Assembly (NCBI GenBank): GCA_963575745.1
Contig: CAUYUJ010013991.1
Location: forward strand, 141,501-205,500
Source: Prorocentrum cordatum
Lineage: Eukaryota > Sar > Dinophyceae > Prorocentrales > Prorocentraceae
Length of the DNA: 64,000 nt
Direction of reading: 5' to 3'
The position numbers were made by a program, and so were the translations under genes. The notes under the pieces were generated by a model. The model was not told where the DNA came from. It worked only from the letters and a program-made list of their open reading frames with translations, and did no database searches. Below, piece by piece: positions 1-10,009 of this stretch. Position 1 is the first letter of the stretch. The number at the start of each line of letters is the position of its first letter.

Positions 1-378
1 AAATTGCCGCGTAAGGCCCCGTACATGATCGTAGCCGTGCTTTTCCTGCCGTAGCTGCATTCGCCCGGGCCTGCGGCCCCCCGCCCAATTCACACAGCAC
101 CGTCCTATATGCTTGACGTAATACGCCTGAAGACGCATGGAATTGCCATCCGTGAGTCCATTCACCTAGAGCAAGTGGCATTGGGGGAGGCGCAAATGGC
201 GAATTATCGACCGCAAATGTGCCCCAGAGAAGTCTGTCGTTCCAATTGGCATTGTCACAGAATCGGCCAGCCTCTTCAGCGGCGCGGAGGCAATCGGGTT
301 GAGCCCCCGGTACCAAATCTGGAGCGTCGTCCAGGTTTGTGAAGTGGAATAACATATCTCGGCCGATCGTCGGAAATC
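1..378 (-). other. 3' remnant of element A, no intact gene
   Basis: No open frame of its own. On the minus strand this is the continuation of the reverse transcriptase frame that stops at 379. Comparison with the related copy at 30.0-30.6 kb suggests that one lost base near 379-385 creates the stop and that coding once continued into this stretch. Confidence 0.35.
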
Positions 379-2097
379 CTAGATAAGGCTCCGCAGCGAA
401 TCCGCCCAACTGGCCCAGTTCGCAGCTGACGACAGGAGAACAGAGTCCCGCAACCCAAGACCGCCGCAACGTGACGGCAATCTAGCTTGTGCAACCCATG
501 CGTCGTAGTGTACATCGTGTAGGTCCGGGCCCCGCTCGTCGGGTCCACAAATACCGAACAGTTGCCGAAATGTGTCTAGTACATTCGCGTCGTGAACAAG
601 TGCTGCTGTTCTGGGCGCGCGCGGCGGCGTTGCGCGCGGCAAATGGTTGAGGCGCGGTGCCGCGCAGAAGTATAGCAGTAGCCAGGCGCATTGGAGGGAA
701 GGGAGCTTAGGTAGGAATTTAAGTAGCTTTTCCTTCTCCTCCACTAACGCCAGGCCAAATCCTTCCACATATGCGGTTGTTCCAAGCGGAGCCCCGAGCA
801 TGCGCATCCCTTGTTCCGGTGGCGGGCGGTCGTGCACCCAGAGGTTGTTGTCGCTCCTCGCCGCAAGTCCTGGGGGGCAAGGGTTGACAATTTTACTCCA
901 CGCGGCCAATTTTCCGACGTTGACGTCGATGCGACACGCATTACGCAAGGTACCACGTACATCGTCGAAGATGGCGGCCGCATCCGCGGGAGCGCAAATG
1001 ATGTATATATCGTTCAAATATGCGATGATTTCCGCTCCTGCTGGCAACTTGGCCCGAAGTTGTCTCAAGGCAGGGTCCAATGCTAAACAGAATAATGCGG
1101 GCATGAGGCCATCCCCTTGTTCCCCGCCGCCCCCTTGGGTGATTGTGCGCATGGCGCCCCGATTGTTTCGCCATTTGAATTGAGATGGCACGGCGTACCA
1201 CTGCCGTGCGAATGGTGCCAATTCGTGTAAGGACCCATGTGCCATCAATTGTTCGAACATACGGGCCCGACGCACATGGTCGAATGCCCCCGCGCAGTCT
1301 ATGTTAAGTACTGCCTTATCCGGGTCTGGGTCGGTCAGATATTGAATAAGGTGCATTGCTGCATCTGTCCCACTTCGGTCGTGTAACCCGAAAGTGAATG
1401 GCCAAGTTGCGGTTTTGAGGGCGTCATGGTACTGTCGTGCAAGGGTTTTCGCCACCAGCCGCCTGAACGCGTCTTCTGCTGAAACGCAGCGGACCCGGGA
1501 ATTCGGCTTCAGTATTGCAGTTAACGACGAGAAGAGCATGGCATCCCGAACGCTCGTAGGTATCTCCGCCCGTGCCACCCACTGAACGACTTCATGTAGA
1601 GCGTCCAATTTCGCGTCGCCCTCTAAGCATGGTTTGAAGTATTCGTATCGCGCGCCCCACAGGCCACCGCTGAGCCCTGTCCGTGCTTCCCGCAGCACAG
1701 TCGCAAATAGATTTCTATCTAGGTGGATTGGTTCCGCGGGGGCGAATTGAGGACAATTATTTGGTAGGTCTTCCGATGGTTCTTCTGGGCGTAGCCTTCG
1801 GTCCGTGAGCTCAGCATAAGTGTTGTCGTCTCCGGGTGCAAGTCCGTTGGAGGATATCACCCGAGCTGCATGGCTGAGTTCTCCTTGTTTGATAAGCGAA
1901 AGTATATTCTCGATTTGCTTTGCCTCCTTCGCGCTCGCATTGTCATGCTGTCGTGCTCCAGTGCTGTCGGTGGTCGGGATTGTTTGCTCCGCAAACCATA
2001 GCAACTTGTCCCAATCCCCAGAATCGAATAAAACGATACGTCGTCTGAGTATCCGCTCCCCGGATTTCCCGCCAAGCGTCGTAGTGTGCAATAGCAT
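379..2097 (-). pseudogene. Non-LTR reverse transcriptase fragment (element A), catalytic Asp lost
   Basis: A 572-codon minus-strand frame with the layout of a non-LTR retrotransposon RT. RT motif A is present as a LNIDCAGAFDHV segment that keeps its Asp. Motif B is present (GGGGEQGDGLMPALF). Motif C reads AYLNDIYII at about 1005-1025, where the family has YxDD, so the first catalytic Asp is Asn and activity is unlikely. The N-terminal part carries a DSGDWDKLL signature shared with the copy at 30.6-30.9 kb. The C-terminal part (PSLQCAWLLLYFCAAPRLNH) is also shared with that copy. The start given is only the first in-frame codon: coding sequence continues upstream in other frames, and the stop at 379 looks like a frameshift. 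Element class is known biology; decay is inferred. Confidence 0.8.
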
Positions 2098-2329
2098 ACG
2101 TGGGACAAGTTAAAACTTCCAAGCCCGGATGCATGTATTTTTCGGCCCTGCGGTCTCGATCCCAGGATGCATTGGCATGGCCCTCTAATACACTTGGGGG
2201 CCGACTTGAGCGCACGGATCGGTTTGTCGATCTCGATGTTCCAGTCGATGCCTTCGATGTGGTGCCATCCGTTTCGTAAACAAGCCACTCCTGCAATTTG
2301 ATGATGTGGTGGCTGTGCATTCGGAGTTC

Positions 2330-2725
2330 CAATATCAGGGGCCTGTTTATTTAGGCCTCCATCCGGCTGTGGCTGCACTGGCGTATGTGATTGCAATGTG
2401 CGTGATAAGAAATACCGTACTGCAAGTGTTTTGTAGAGTCCCACCGCAATAGCAACATACACTGTTTCCAATGTCCGCGCATCCGGTGGGATTTGGGCAA
2501 ATTGGTCCATAAGTCCCTCCTGCAATGGCCTATTGAGGTAACCGTGTACCGCATGCACAGTATGTCCAGCTATGTACGTAAACCCTTTTCATCAACAATG
2601 CCAATTTGCCGCATGTTGAGGCGAATCATTTGGAGGGCACCCCGTGCGGCCCCTACCGGGACCAAAGTATGGAAGGCAGGATGGTTTTCATAAAATACTT
2701 CGATCATGTGTTCCCCGTCGCGGCG
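2330..2725 (-). pseudogene. Element A upstream coding segment with GYLNRPLQE motif
   Basis: Minus-strand coding remnant just upstream of the RT. It reads through HPAFHTLVPVG, IRLNMRQIGIVDEKG, then HAVHGYLNRPLQEGLMDQF and an aliphatic segment. The two halves are in different frames, and the break falls at an AAAAGGG run near 2583-2589, consistent with one missing base. A plus-strand frame at 31.4-31.7 kb has the same pattern (AIRRAYRHLGM, then GYMDRPLQE), which supports this as real ancestral coding sequence. I do not recognise the domain. It may be an ORF1-type or linker part of the element. Confidence 0.45.
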
Positions 2726-3630
2726 AAATAGAAGCCTCACCGAAACTCCAAAACGGCAGTGCGGAAAAATGCCAAAGGCAAACGGTTTGCGCCGCTGTCC
2801 GGAGCTTTGTCTGCCGGCGGGGCCGCGCCGCCGGTTGCCCTGCCTTCCCGGCCGGCCCCCGCGAGCGCTGTCGCCCGTGGCGTCCCCGGGCCGGGCCGTC
2901 TTCCAAAAGTTTGGCGGGCAGCAGGTTCCCCTGCTGATTTGCGCGACGTGTCGAAAAGAGACGCGGAGCGGAAAAGATGGAAGAACGGAAGAGGAAGCGG
3001 GGGAAAAAAGAAGCGGGAAAGAGCGGGACGGAGCAACAAAAAACGGCACTACGCCGGTTAAAGCCGTGGTCCATTCCGCCGTGTGCCTATCTTCGTCGTC
3101 CTCCTCGTGTATCCTCCTTCCTCCTCCCTCGTCCCTCCTTCCGCCTCCCTCCTCCCTTCCCCGTCCCTCTTCCCTTCTCCTTCCCTCCCTCTCTCCTCTC
3201 CCTTTCTTCCCTCGTCCCTCCATCATTTCTCCACCCTTCCTCCTCGCTTTTCCATCCTTCCCCCTCTCCCTCCTCCCTCCTCACTCCCAAGTCAAAGGCG
3301 CGAAACAACCGTCGTTTGCCATAATTCCCCGCATTTTTTCCAGGAGCCGGGGAACGGGAGGGAACCCTTTAATTATTCATCATAATGCCTTATTTCTCCT
3401 GTTCCTCTCTCTTCGCTTCCTAGTCTTTCTCTTGGTTTAGCCTGGTTTGGACGCGTGGGCGGGCTTTGCAAATACTTTGCATCGAATAACCCCGTGCGGG
3501 CAAAAAATAAACGAAAAGGGGGGCACCGAAACGAGGAAGACGATGCGAAATCAAAACAGGTCAAGTCAACAACTACGTTCTCTTACCTTGCTATGCCCGG
3601 TATAGGAACACAGAAACACCAGAACATGTT
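2726..3630. repeat. GC-rich spacer and T/C-rich microsatellite, no gene
   Basis: 2726-2970 is GC-rich with no recognisable product. 3095-3290 is an irregular TCCTCC/CCTTCC tract that opens long artefactual frames on both strands. 3291-3630 is unique sequence in which I see nothing. Confidence 0.6.
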
Positions 3631-3651
3631 CCGTAGCCTTATTGGCTCAAG
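3631..3651 (+). other. Spliced-leader (DinoSL) relic
   Basis: Matches the dinoflagellate spliced leader core at 19 of 21 positions by hand alignment. The two mismatches lie in the central T tract (CTTATTGG in place of CATTTTGG), and the GGCTCAAG end is perfect. It is followed by TCCACATC and not by a GT donor, so it is a relic in a re-integrated cDNA and not an SL RNA gene. A short plus-strand frame begins with ATG at 3711, about 60 bases downstream. Confidence 0.7.
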
Positions 3652-3710
3652 TCCACATCTGCGCTTCCGCTACCGAGCATCTCATTAATTTTGTTTCTTT
3701 ACTCCGTGCA

Positions 3711-3981
3711 CATGACGGCGGACGGCGGCGAACACACAGCGAGCAAACAAGGAAAAAACGCCGCGGCGGTCGCGCCACCGGGGCGCCGGCGGGGCGCCGC
3801 CGGGACGCTCCGGGAGGGGGTTCGTCGTCGTCGTCGTCGTTTCTGCCCCCGCTCCTCTTCCTGCTCCTCCTCCTCTCCCTCTTCCTCCCCCTCCTCCTCC
3901 TGCTCCTCCCCCTCCTCCTCCTCCTCTCCCATCCCGCTCCGCGCCCCCCCCTCCTCCTCCCCTCTTCTTTGTTTAAATTGA
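3711..3981 (+). CDS. Short frame downstream of SL relic, possible retrocopy remnant
   Basis: The first ATG after the spliced-leader relic opens a frame starting MTADGGEHTASKQGKNAAAV, which soon runs into a GTC/CCT microsatellite (Arg- and Ser-rich low complexity). Only the first 30-40 residues look non-repetitive. I do not recognise it. Kept because of its position relative to the relic; it may be untranslated sequence. Confidence 0.2.
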
Positions 3982-4004
3982 CGGACACAACGCGCAATGA
4001 CTGC

Positions 4005-4200
4005 AAGGTCCCGAAACGCATTTTCTGAGTTACCGAAGCGAATTTTCCAAGGTACCGAAACCAATTTCTGAGGTGCCGGAACGGATCGTCCGAGGTACCG
4101 AAACGAACCGACCGAAGTACCGAAACGGATTAGCCAAAATACCGAAACGGATATTCAAGTACCGAAACGGTAGCGGAGATACCGAAACGGATGCTACCGC
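4005..4200 (+). repeat. Tandem TACCGAAACGGAT repeat, about nine copies
   Basis: Degenerate tandem units of 19-22 bases, each with a core close to GTACCGAAACGGAT. It directly precedes the end of the degenerate coding region on the other strand. Confidence 0.8.
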
Positions 4201-4216
4201 GATAATGCAGGTATCA

Positions 4217-5439
4217 TTATGTGCCGGAAGCTGCCCAAAAGATTAGCACGTTTAGAAATGACGATTGTTGTTGTTCCACTCGCTCCAGAATTAGAGTATC
4301 ATCCGCTCCAACCGGGATGCCGCCCACCAAACTTAGCAATCGGTGTGCAATGTCGCGTGCAGGCCGGTTGGGTCGGATGCGCTCGAAATTGGTTTGGTGG
4401 GGTTCGTCTTCCGCGTCGGCGTCGGAACGGTCATGGCGCGTGTCATCAGCCCCCCGCAATGGTGGAGGTGGCGTCGGTGCACCGTGGGCCGCGGGAAGGC
4501 CAACGTGGGCAGGGGGAGTTGGGTCAGCTGGAGGCGGCTCGGTGCCACCCACTGGGGTTGGAGGCTGCTGCGTGGGCGACGCGGGTGCGCCGTCAATTGC
4601 ATCCGGGGCCGCTCTCGGAGCCCCGCCTGCATCGAACGGGGAATTACGAAACGAACGGAGAATGTGGTTAGCAGCATTTCTCAATCTGTCGATGAATCCG
4701 TCTCTCCTGTCACCGTCTCCCTCGTCCTCTTCCGAACCGCTCATGCCGCCGACGTCGCGCGCCAGCATGTCTTCTGTCTTGGGGGACTGGCGGGTCCGAG
4801 TGTTTGGAGACGTGGCCCTTGGCCGAGCGTGGGCGGCACTTGCATCAGTCCATGTATTCGGAGTGCGGCCATTGCTTCGTTTCTCGAGGGGTGCGGGGGC
4901 CGATCTGCGTGAGGCGCTGTGGTGCTCGGTGGTGGATGGGCGGCGGGGGGGGCAAAGACTGGTGGAGGATCATATTCTGCTCTGCCTGATGAAGGTGGTT
5001 CTTCCATCCGTGCTTCGCGGTTTCCCATGACCCTCGCAAATGGGAGCGCAGAAGTCGGGGGATTGGGGGATGGGATCGGGATGGGTTGCGCAAGTGGGTA
5101 AGGCATGGGAGCAGCAGCAGCATTCATAACCGTGCCGGTTGGGACCGTAATCGGTGTTGGTTGTTGTCGTAACGGTAGGCGTCGTTGTCGTAATGCAGTC
5201 GGGTTCCCAGCATCAATTGTCGCCGAAATGGTTTGCTGACGTAGTGGCTCACGCCGCCGTGGCATTCCAGTCGGAGGTCGTGTAGCCAAGGAGCCAGTAC
5301 CCGAACCGTTGGTGAAGCCCAATGCCTGCAAAGCGGCTTCCGCCTCTTCCAGAGTAGATCCCGGGTTCGTAGCTTCGCCGATCCCGACGCCGTTCGAGTA
5401 AGACATCTGCAACAATGAGATTGTGTATGTGCCCACCAT
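4217..5439 (-). pseudogene. Pro-rich protein with GIGEATNPGS motif, frameshifted
   Basis: Two overlapping minus-strand frames read as one broken gene. The first (from 5439) begins with GVGIGEATNPGSTLEEAEAA and continues as a Pro/Ala-rich segment. The second (to 4217) continues as SPKTEDMLARDVGGMSGSEE, a short helical segment (FIDRLRNAANHILRSF), a Pro-rich stretch and a final NFERIRPNRPARDIAHRLL region. The frames switch at a run of five C (plus-strand G at 4781-4785), so one base is extra or missing. From memory of the family, GEA-x-NPG motifs recur in dinoflagellate retroelement proteins. I infer an ORF1-like or N-terminal part of a mobile element; the exact role is unknown. Confidence 0.45.
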
Positions 5440-5620
5440 GGTCTTGCGAACGTTCCCTCAACCTTGGCCCGGGATTCGATGCCTCCCCAATTGGGCAGCC
5501 ACCGTAAGGGGGACAACCTGTATGGGAGGTGGCAACGCACGTCATCGGCAGCACGTGCGCACACGCGCCGGTAGTGATACAATATAGCAATTTCCGCCAA
5601 AAGAAACGTTCAGAATATGC
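5440..5620 (-). pseudogene. Second NPGP motif (CPIGEASNPGP) in another frame
   Basis: Minus-strand sequence reads TGCPPYGGCPIGEASNPGPR around 5460-5520, only about 35 codons upstream of the GEATNPGS motif and in a different frame. Two copies of the same motif so close together suggest a duplicated start region with a frameshift between them. The rest of the frame up to 5968 is repeat-derived. Confidence 0.4.
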
Positions 5621-5765
5621 AAGTGTATGTCCAAATATAACTTGTATCGACACTATGCCGTGCAGTGCCCCATGGAGATACCGAAAAGCAGACCCGGTAA
5701 GTAAACGCACAGAATCTCTCTCGGTACCAACGGGACTCGCGCCCGAACAACGGGACTCGCACCGC

Positions 5766-6250
5766 AGTTGATGGGAATTAAATTGTCGTAATTTCCCGCG
5801 CCGTACACAATGCCTATCGTACTGCCGTGAATATATTGTGCCATGCCGTTGCAAACCATACTGTAGTTGATCGTAGTGACATTGCCGTAACCTTTCGCAC
5901 CGTAAGCTGCCCCGCCGTGCCGAAATGGCGGTTCGCAAGTCTCGTATCACGATCGTGTCGTTCAGCATCGTCGTGCTGGTGCGGGAGCTCGTTTTCGAAT
6001 TCCAACTGGATTTAGCGGTCCGTAATTGATGGGAAATGGATTGTCGTATTTCCCCGTGCTATGCATAATACCTGTTGGGCCGCCGTAGATATATTGTGCC
6101 ATGCCGTTGCACACCACCATACTATAGTTGGTCGTAGTGACATCGCAATAACCTCCGGCATCGCAGGCTGCCTCGCCGTGTCGAAATAGTGGATCTCAAA
6201 TGTCGTATGCCGATCGTGTCGTTCAATCTCGTGTTGGTGGTGCGTTGTAC
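5766..6250. repeat. Two-copy tandem duplication, period about 259 bp
   Basis: The segment starting GATGGGAATTAAATTGTCGTA at about 5768 is repeated from about 6027 (GATGGGAAATGGATTGTCGTA). Both copies share the landmarks ATATATTGTGCCATGCCGTTG and CGATCGTGTCGTTCA. The copies differ by many substitutions, so the duplication is old. Confidence 0.75.
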
Positions 6251-6930
6251 GTGCCGAAGATGGACAAGCTGGTCGTGTTGTAGCCGTCGTAGTATCCGGA
6301 ATCGATGCTGGAGTTGGAGACCGCGGATGAATATCAACAACGATGGGGTCGGAAATCTCAGCCGGAGTCGGAAGATCGGATGCGGGGGTCAGAAATGCAA
6401 ACGTGCTCGGGGTCGGAACGTCCGAGTCGAGGCCCCAGATGGGTCTTTTTTGGGGGCCATCGTGGAGCCTTATGCTGACGAGATTCCCTTCCGAAGTTCT
6501 GGCAGACCCCCCACCTGAGCCTCCAATGGAGCTATCATCGTATCTGTCTTGGGAGCTTTCGTGGGACCTCTTATCGGATTCCGTCTCGGAGGAGGGGGGG
6601 GCGGGCGGAGGAATGAGGGCGGCTAGTAACCAAGATCGGGGTCCGTGCTTTATGACATTCATTCCCCGCACCACCATGGGCACCGAAGTCGGACAAGGTG
6701 GTCGCGTTGTAGCCGTCGCAGTACCCGAAGTCGAAGCCAGAGTTGGAGACCACGGATAAGCATCGGTAGCGACGGGTCGGAAGTCGAAGTTGGACAAGGT
6801 GGTCGCGTTGTAGCCGTCGTAGTGCCCGAAAGCGACCATAGATAAGCGGTAGGAGCCGAAATTGGACAGCTTGGTTCTGGCGTAGCCGTCGTGCACGCCG
6901 GGGTCGACGCCGGAGTTGGTGCCGGACTTG
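6235..6930. repeat. Minisatellite of GGACAAGGTGGTCGCGTTGT units
   Basis: At least four degenerate units at about 6250, 6690, 6790 and 6865 share a GTTGGACAAGGTGGTCGCG core, then TTGTAGCCGTCGTAGT. On the minus strand they encode repeated DGYNATTLSNF, which keeps a long artefactual frame open (6012-6968). No recognisable gene. Confidence 0.7.
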
Positions 6931-6983
6931 GAGTTGGACGAATCGGACCGTAAGTGTCGCAAACACATGCGCAGTCGTCGACA

Positions 6984-7985
6984 TCAGCGTCGGGCGTTGG
7001 TGTTGACGTAGATGCCGTCTCCGCTGCGGAAGTTGATGAGAGCCGAGCCGCCGTTATCATACGTGGTGTCGGTGTTACCGTCGTAGCTGAAATCGGTGCT
7101 GGTCGGTGCGATCCCTGATGCCTGCGATGGCGTTAGGATAGGCGCCAATTCTGGTGCGGATGCTGGTGCTGGCGGGGCCGTTGGCGTAGGAAGTGGCGTC
7201 GATGCTAACAAGGCTGTCCATGCCGAAATCGTGGCCAGCATCGGTGCGCTCCCTGATGCCAACGCTGATGTAAGCGCCAGGTCGGGTACTGATGCTCTCA
7301 ATGTTGACGTCGTAGGCGATGCCTGGGGTGGTGCTGTCAACGCCGTCGTAGCCAGCGTCGGTGCACTCCCTGATGCTAGCGATGGCGTTGGCATAGGCGC
7401 CGGTTCGGGTATTGGTGCTGGCGCTGGTGGAGCCGCTGATGTCGGAGGTAGCGTCGGTGCTATTCGAATTGCCACCTCATCTGCTGATGGGGTTGCCATG
7501 GGGGCCACCCTCAGAGCCCCTGTCGGACGCAGAATTGCCGCTGAGGCTGTCAAGGCTGCAGCCGTAGGAGCCGCCGCCAGAGCCGAGGGCGCCGCCGCCG
7601 GAACTGCCGCCCACGCTGCTGCATGGGACTCAGGCGGGGCGGGATAGGTAAGGGGAGCACCTGTTGGGACTGGAAAAGAACTGGGTGAGGCGGCGTCCAG
7701 TGGGATACAGGAGGAGTGGCTAGGATAACAAACGGATTTGCAAACAGCATTATCCAATCTCCTCCCGTCTGTCGTTCCTCCCTCCTCCTGTGCACCGTGG
7801 CGGGCAGCTCGCCGTGCCGAGGTCGGTAAAAGTACTGGTATGGTGATCGTATCCATTTTACCCGATATGCGCATGATCCCACCAATCAAACACCCGTCGT
7901 GGTACGTATACCGCGCCGACGCCTGCAGAATCGTGCCCTGTATCATTGGAACGCAGAACCAGGTGGCGCATCCGCGCGCGTGCAC
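6984..7985 (-). repeat. Ala/Pro/Ser/Thr-rich repeat region, long open frame of doubtful status
   Basis: The minus strand is open for 333 codons because the DNA is repetitive. A unit with a GGTGC(A/G)CTCCCTGATGC core recurs at about 7100, 7240 and 7360, encoding ASGSAPTLA-type segments on the minus strand and GALPDA on the plus strand. The first 80 codons near 7985 are less repetitive but unrecognised. I treat it as repeat-derived. Confidence 0.4.
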
Positions 7986-8026
7986 CCGACCAGGCGGTAT
8001 AGAAACTCGGTGTCTGACAAGTGGGA

Positions 8027-8509
8027 TTACGACGCCATTTGGCGGAGGCCTGCATTCCCGTTGTCCTGGATATACTTGACCATATTCAAGAGGGCTTGGT
8101 CGCGAGCGTCCGCCATGGCGCGGGCTGGAGGCGCCGGAGGCACTCCTGCGGTCGGAGGGCCCCGGTTCTCAATCTTCTTGCGCTTGGTCGTGTAGTCGCA
8201 GACGAGATATCCGAGCAGCGCCCCAATGGCGACGCCCAGCGCCAGCCACCCCCAGCCGAGGGGGATCGGGCCGAAGCCTGGGATGGACTCGTATTCTGGC
8301 GGATAGCCGATACAGACCAGCGACGTGTGTATCGTCGCAGCCTTGCATTTGCGTGGTAGGGCAGCTGTGAGAATGCACAGATGGATTGCCCACGCGCAGC
8401 CACCCAAGTGCCCCGCCCAGCCCAATCGATATGCCCTGCCACGTTGCCGAGTTGCTGGTAAATCCACGCTGCCACTCGTCGGCGCGCACGCCGTCCGCGC
8501 GAGAGACAA
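8027..8509 (-). CDS. Unknown protein with one transmembrane segment
   Basis: Minus-strand frame of about 160 codons with no ATG at its upstream end, so the true start is unknown. It has a hydrophobic stretch GWGWLALGVAIGALLGYLV (about residues 87-105) followed at once by a basic KRKK segment, the arrangement of a single-pass membrane protein with a cytosolic basic tail. A Pro-rich linker and a C-terminal helix (ARDQALLNMVKYIQ) follow. It lies about 340 bp downstream of the end of LINE C on the same strand, and could be a late part of that element, a captured exon, or chance. Not recognised. Confidence 0.3.
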   Translation of the reverse strand: MSLARTACAPTSGSVDLPATRQRGRAYRLGWAGHLGGCAWAIHLCILTAALPRKCKAATIHTSLVCIGYPPEYESIPGFGPIPLGWGWLALGVAIGALLGYLVCDYTTKRKKIENRGPPTAGVPPAPPARAMADARDQALLNMVKYIQDNGNAGLRQMAS

Positions 8510-8849
8510 GAAATAATATCGGGAATATTGAAGATGTGGTGTAAGAGGTAAGTGAAAGGATGTAGGTTAAGAGGATGCGGGGCCCTGGAGCCCTTGGGCC
8601 CTTGGGGCCCTTGGGGCCGACACCGGCGTTCACCGACCTGGAGGTTGGACAATAGTGAGCGCGCCTTCCTCCGCCTGCTCCCCCCCCCTCCCCCTCCCCC
8701 CCCCCTCCCCCTCCTCCTCCTCCTCCCCCGCCTCCCCCTCCCCCCCCATCCCCCCCCTGCGAGCGCCGAAGCCCGGTCTGCGCCGGCGCCCGCGCTTGCG
8801 CCCCCTCTGCGCTCGTAATCGCCCTTCAGGTCAGCCCAGCAGCGCCGGC
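8510..8849. repeat. LINE C 3' flank with G-rich/C-rich microsatellites
   Basis: 8585-8620 holds tandem GGGCCCTTG units. 8680-8755 is a CCCCCCTCCC tract. Between them is unique sequence with no recognisable gene. Confidence 0.6.
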
Positions 8850-9767
8850 TCACCCGGCCAGTTCCGCGGCCAGGGCGGCCCGGGCGCGCGGCCGCGCCGC
8901 GTCCGAGCCGAGCGCCGTCCGGAGCTGGCGAGCCGCGGCCGCCTGCAGGGCGACTGCCAGCTCGGCGCCCCAGTGGCGGGCGAGGGCGCTGGCCGCAGCC
9001 GCGGCAGCGTCGCCCCCGGCAAGCAGCTGCGCCTGGCCCCGCGCGAGCTGCCGCAGGTGCCGCAAAGCAGCGGGCCCGTGGCGGCCGCCCGTCTCCAGAG
9101 CCAGCGGTGCCATCCGACAGGGCGCGCGCCTGGCGGGGCACCGCTGGCGTTTTTCCGCCTCGGCGTCGCGGCAGACTGCGCCGCCGCGCAGCAGCGGCCC
9201 GGGGCCCCTCGACGTCGCCGGGCACGCAGTAGCGCACCGTGACATCGAGGAAGACCCGCGGGCAGTCCGCCCGCTGGATCTCCAGGTCGAGGATCGCCTC
9301 CTCGCGCTGCGCCGTCAAGCCGGCGGCGCCGCAGTGGGCGCAAGCCGCCCCAGCCGCCGGGCGCGCCGCCCGCGTCGCAACCAGCGCAGTGCCAGCGCCG
9401 CCGGTCCCAAGCTGGCACTGGAGTCTGCCGCGCGACGCGGTAGCCGCATTCGGCGTGGATCCGCTCCCGCGCGGTCTCCAGGTCGCCGCTGCGCGCTTTG
9501 GGCCCGCCCCCGCGCGGGCAGCGCCTAAGCGCGGCGGGCCCGGGCGCCGAGGGGGCCCCCGCAGGGCCGGCCAGCGCGCTGCCCTGAGCGGGCGCAGTTG
9601 TGGAAGGTCGCTCCGGCGGGGGCGGCGCCCTGGCCAGCAGCGCGCCGCCGAGCAGAAGTCGGCGTCCTCCGAGCGCTGCCTGGGGGCACCGGGCGAGGCG
9701 GTCTGCCGGGCCGCCGCGCGCGGGCCGCCGCAGGAGCGGAGCATTGCCCGGTCCTCTTCAGAGTCCA
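8850..9767 (-). pseudogene. LINE C ORF2, 3' half (downstream of the insertion)
   Basis: Starts in the middle of an ORF: DSEEDRAMLRSCGGP, which in dinoflagellate LINE polymerases follows the RT thumb region. Later pieces fit the C-terminal part of the same protein: C-x2-C residues near FHNCARSG, GDLETARERIHAECGYRV, ILDLEIQR then RVFLDVTVR, and MAPLALETGGRHGP before a stop at 8850. These pieces lie in three frames, so there are several frameshifts. The upstream half is at 26266-28098. The frame at 9765 (GAC TCT GAA) continues exactly the frame that ends at 26266 (TCC CTG) once the intervening 16.5 kb and one CA are removed. Confidence 0.8.
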
Positions 9768-9800
9768 CCTGAAGGCCCTGCGTAGTTAGTAACAGTTAGC
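9768..9800 (+). repeat. Left terminal inverted repeat
   Basis: 33 bases beginning CCTGAAGGCCCT and ending AACAGTTAGC. By hand alignment about 26 of 33 positions match the reverse complement of 26234-26265, with one gap; the outer 12 are identical. Preceded by CA, the proposed target-site duplication. A further inverted copy of the outer 11 bases (AGGGCCTTCAG) lies inside at 9951-9961. Confidence 0.85.
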
Positions 9801-10009
9801 GGAACTTCTAATTGTTATTGACGGAGTTATAACTAGTTAGGTTTGGCCAGTTTGAAGCTGTTTTTTAATGTTTATGTCATGTTTTTGCATCTCATGTAGT
9901 TGGACATTGGGGCATCATGATTGGGCGCTTCGTCGATTTGGATCTGCTCAAGGGCCTTCAGATTTTTTTATCGTCCTGGGGCAAACGCGACGGTCCGCAG
10001 CGCATCATG
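9801..10009. repeat. Left subterminal region
   Basis: AT-rich compared with its surroundings, with repeated GTTAG/AGTTAG words and the palindrome GTTATAAC at 9826-9833, also present at 26178-26185 near the other end. Such subterminal repeats are typical transposase-binding regions in CACTA-type elements (known biology; binding here is inferred). No gene. Confidence 0.55.

Noticed and set aside
3631-3651. SL RNA gene
   Set aside because: The leader-like sequence is followed by TCC, not a GT donor, and no Sm-like site or short SL RNA structure follows.
5460-5520. Genuine 2A ribosome-skipping peptide
   Set aside because: The acidic residue is one position off the canonical spacing and the second copy ends in Ser. 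Kept only as a motif worth checking.
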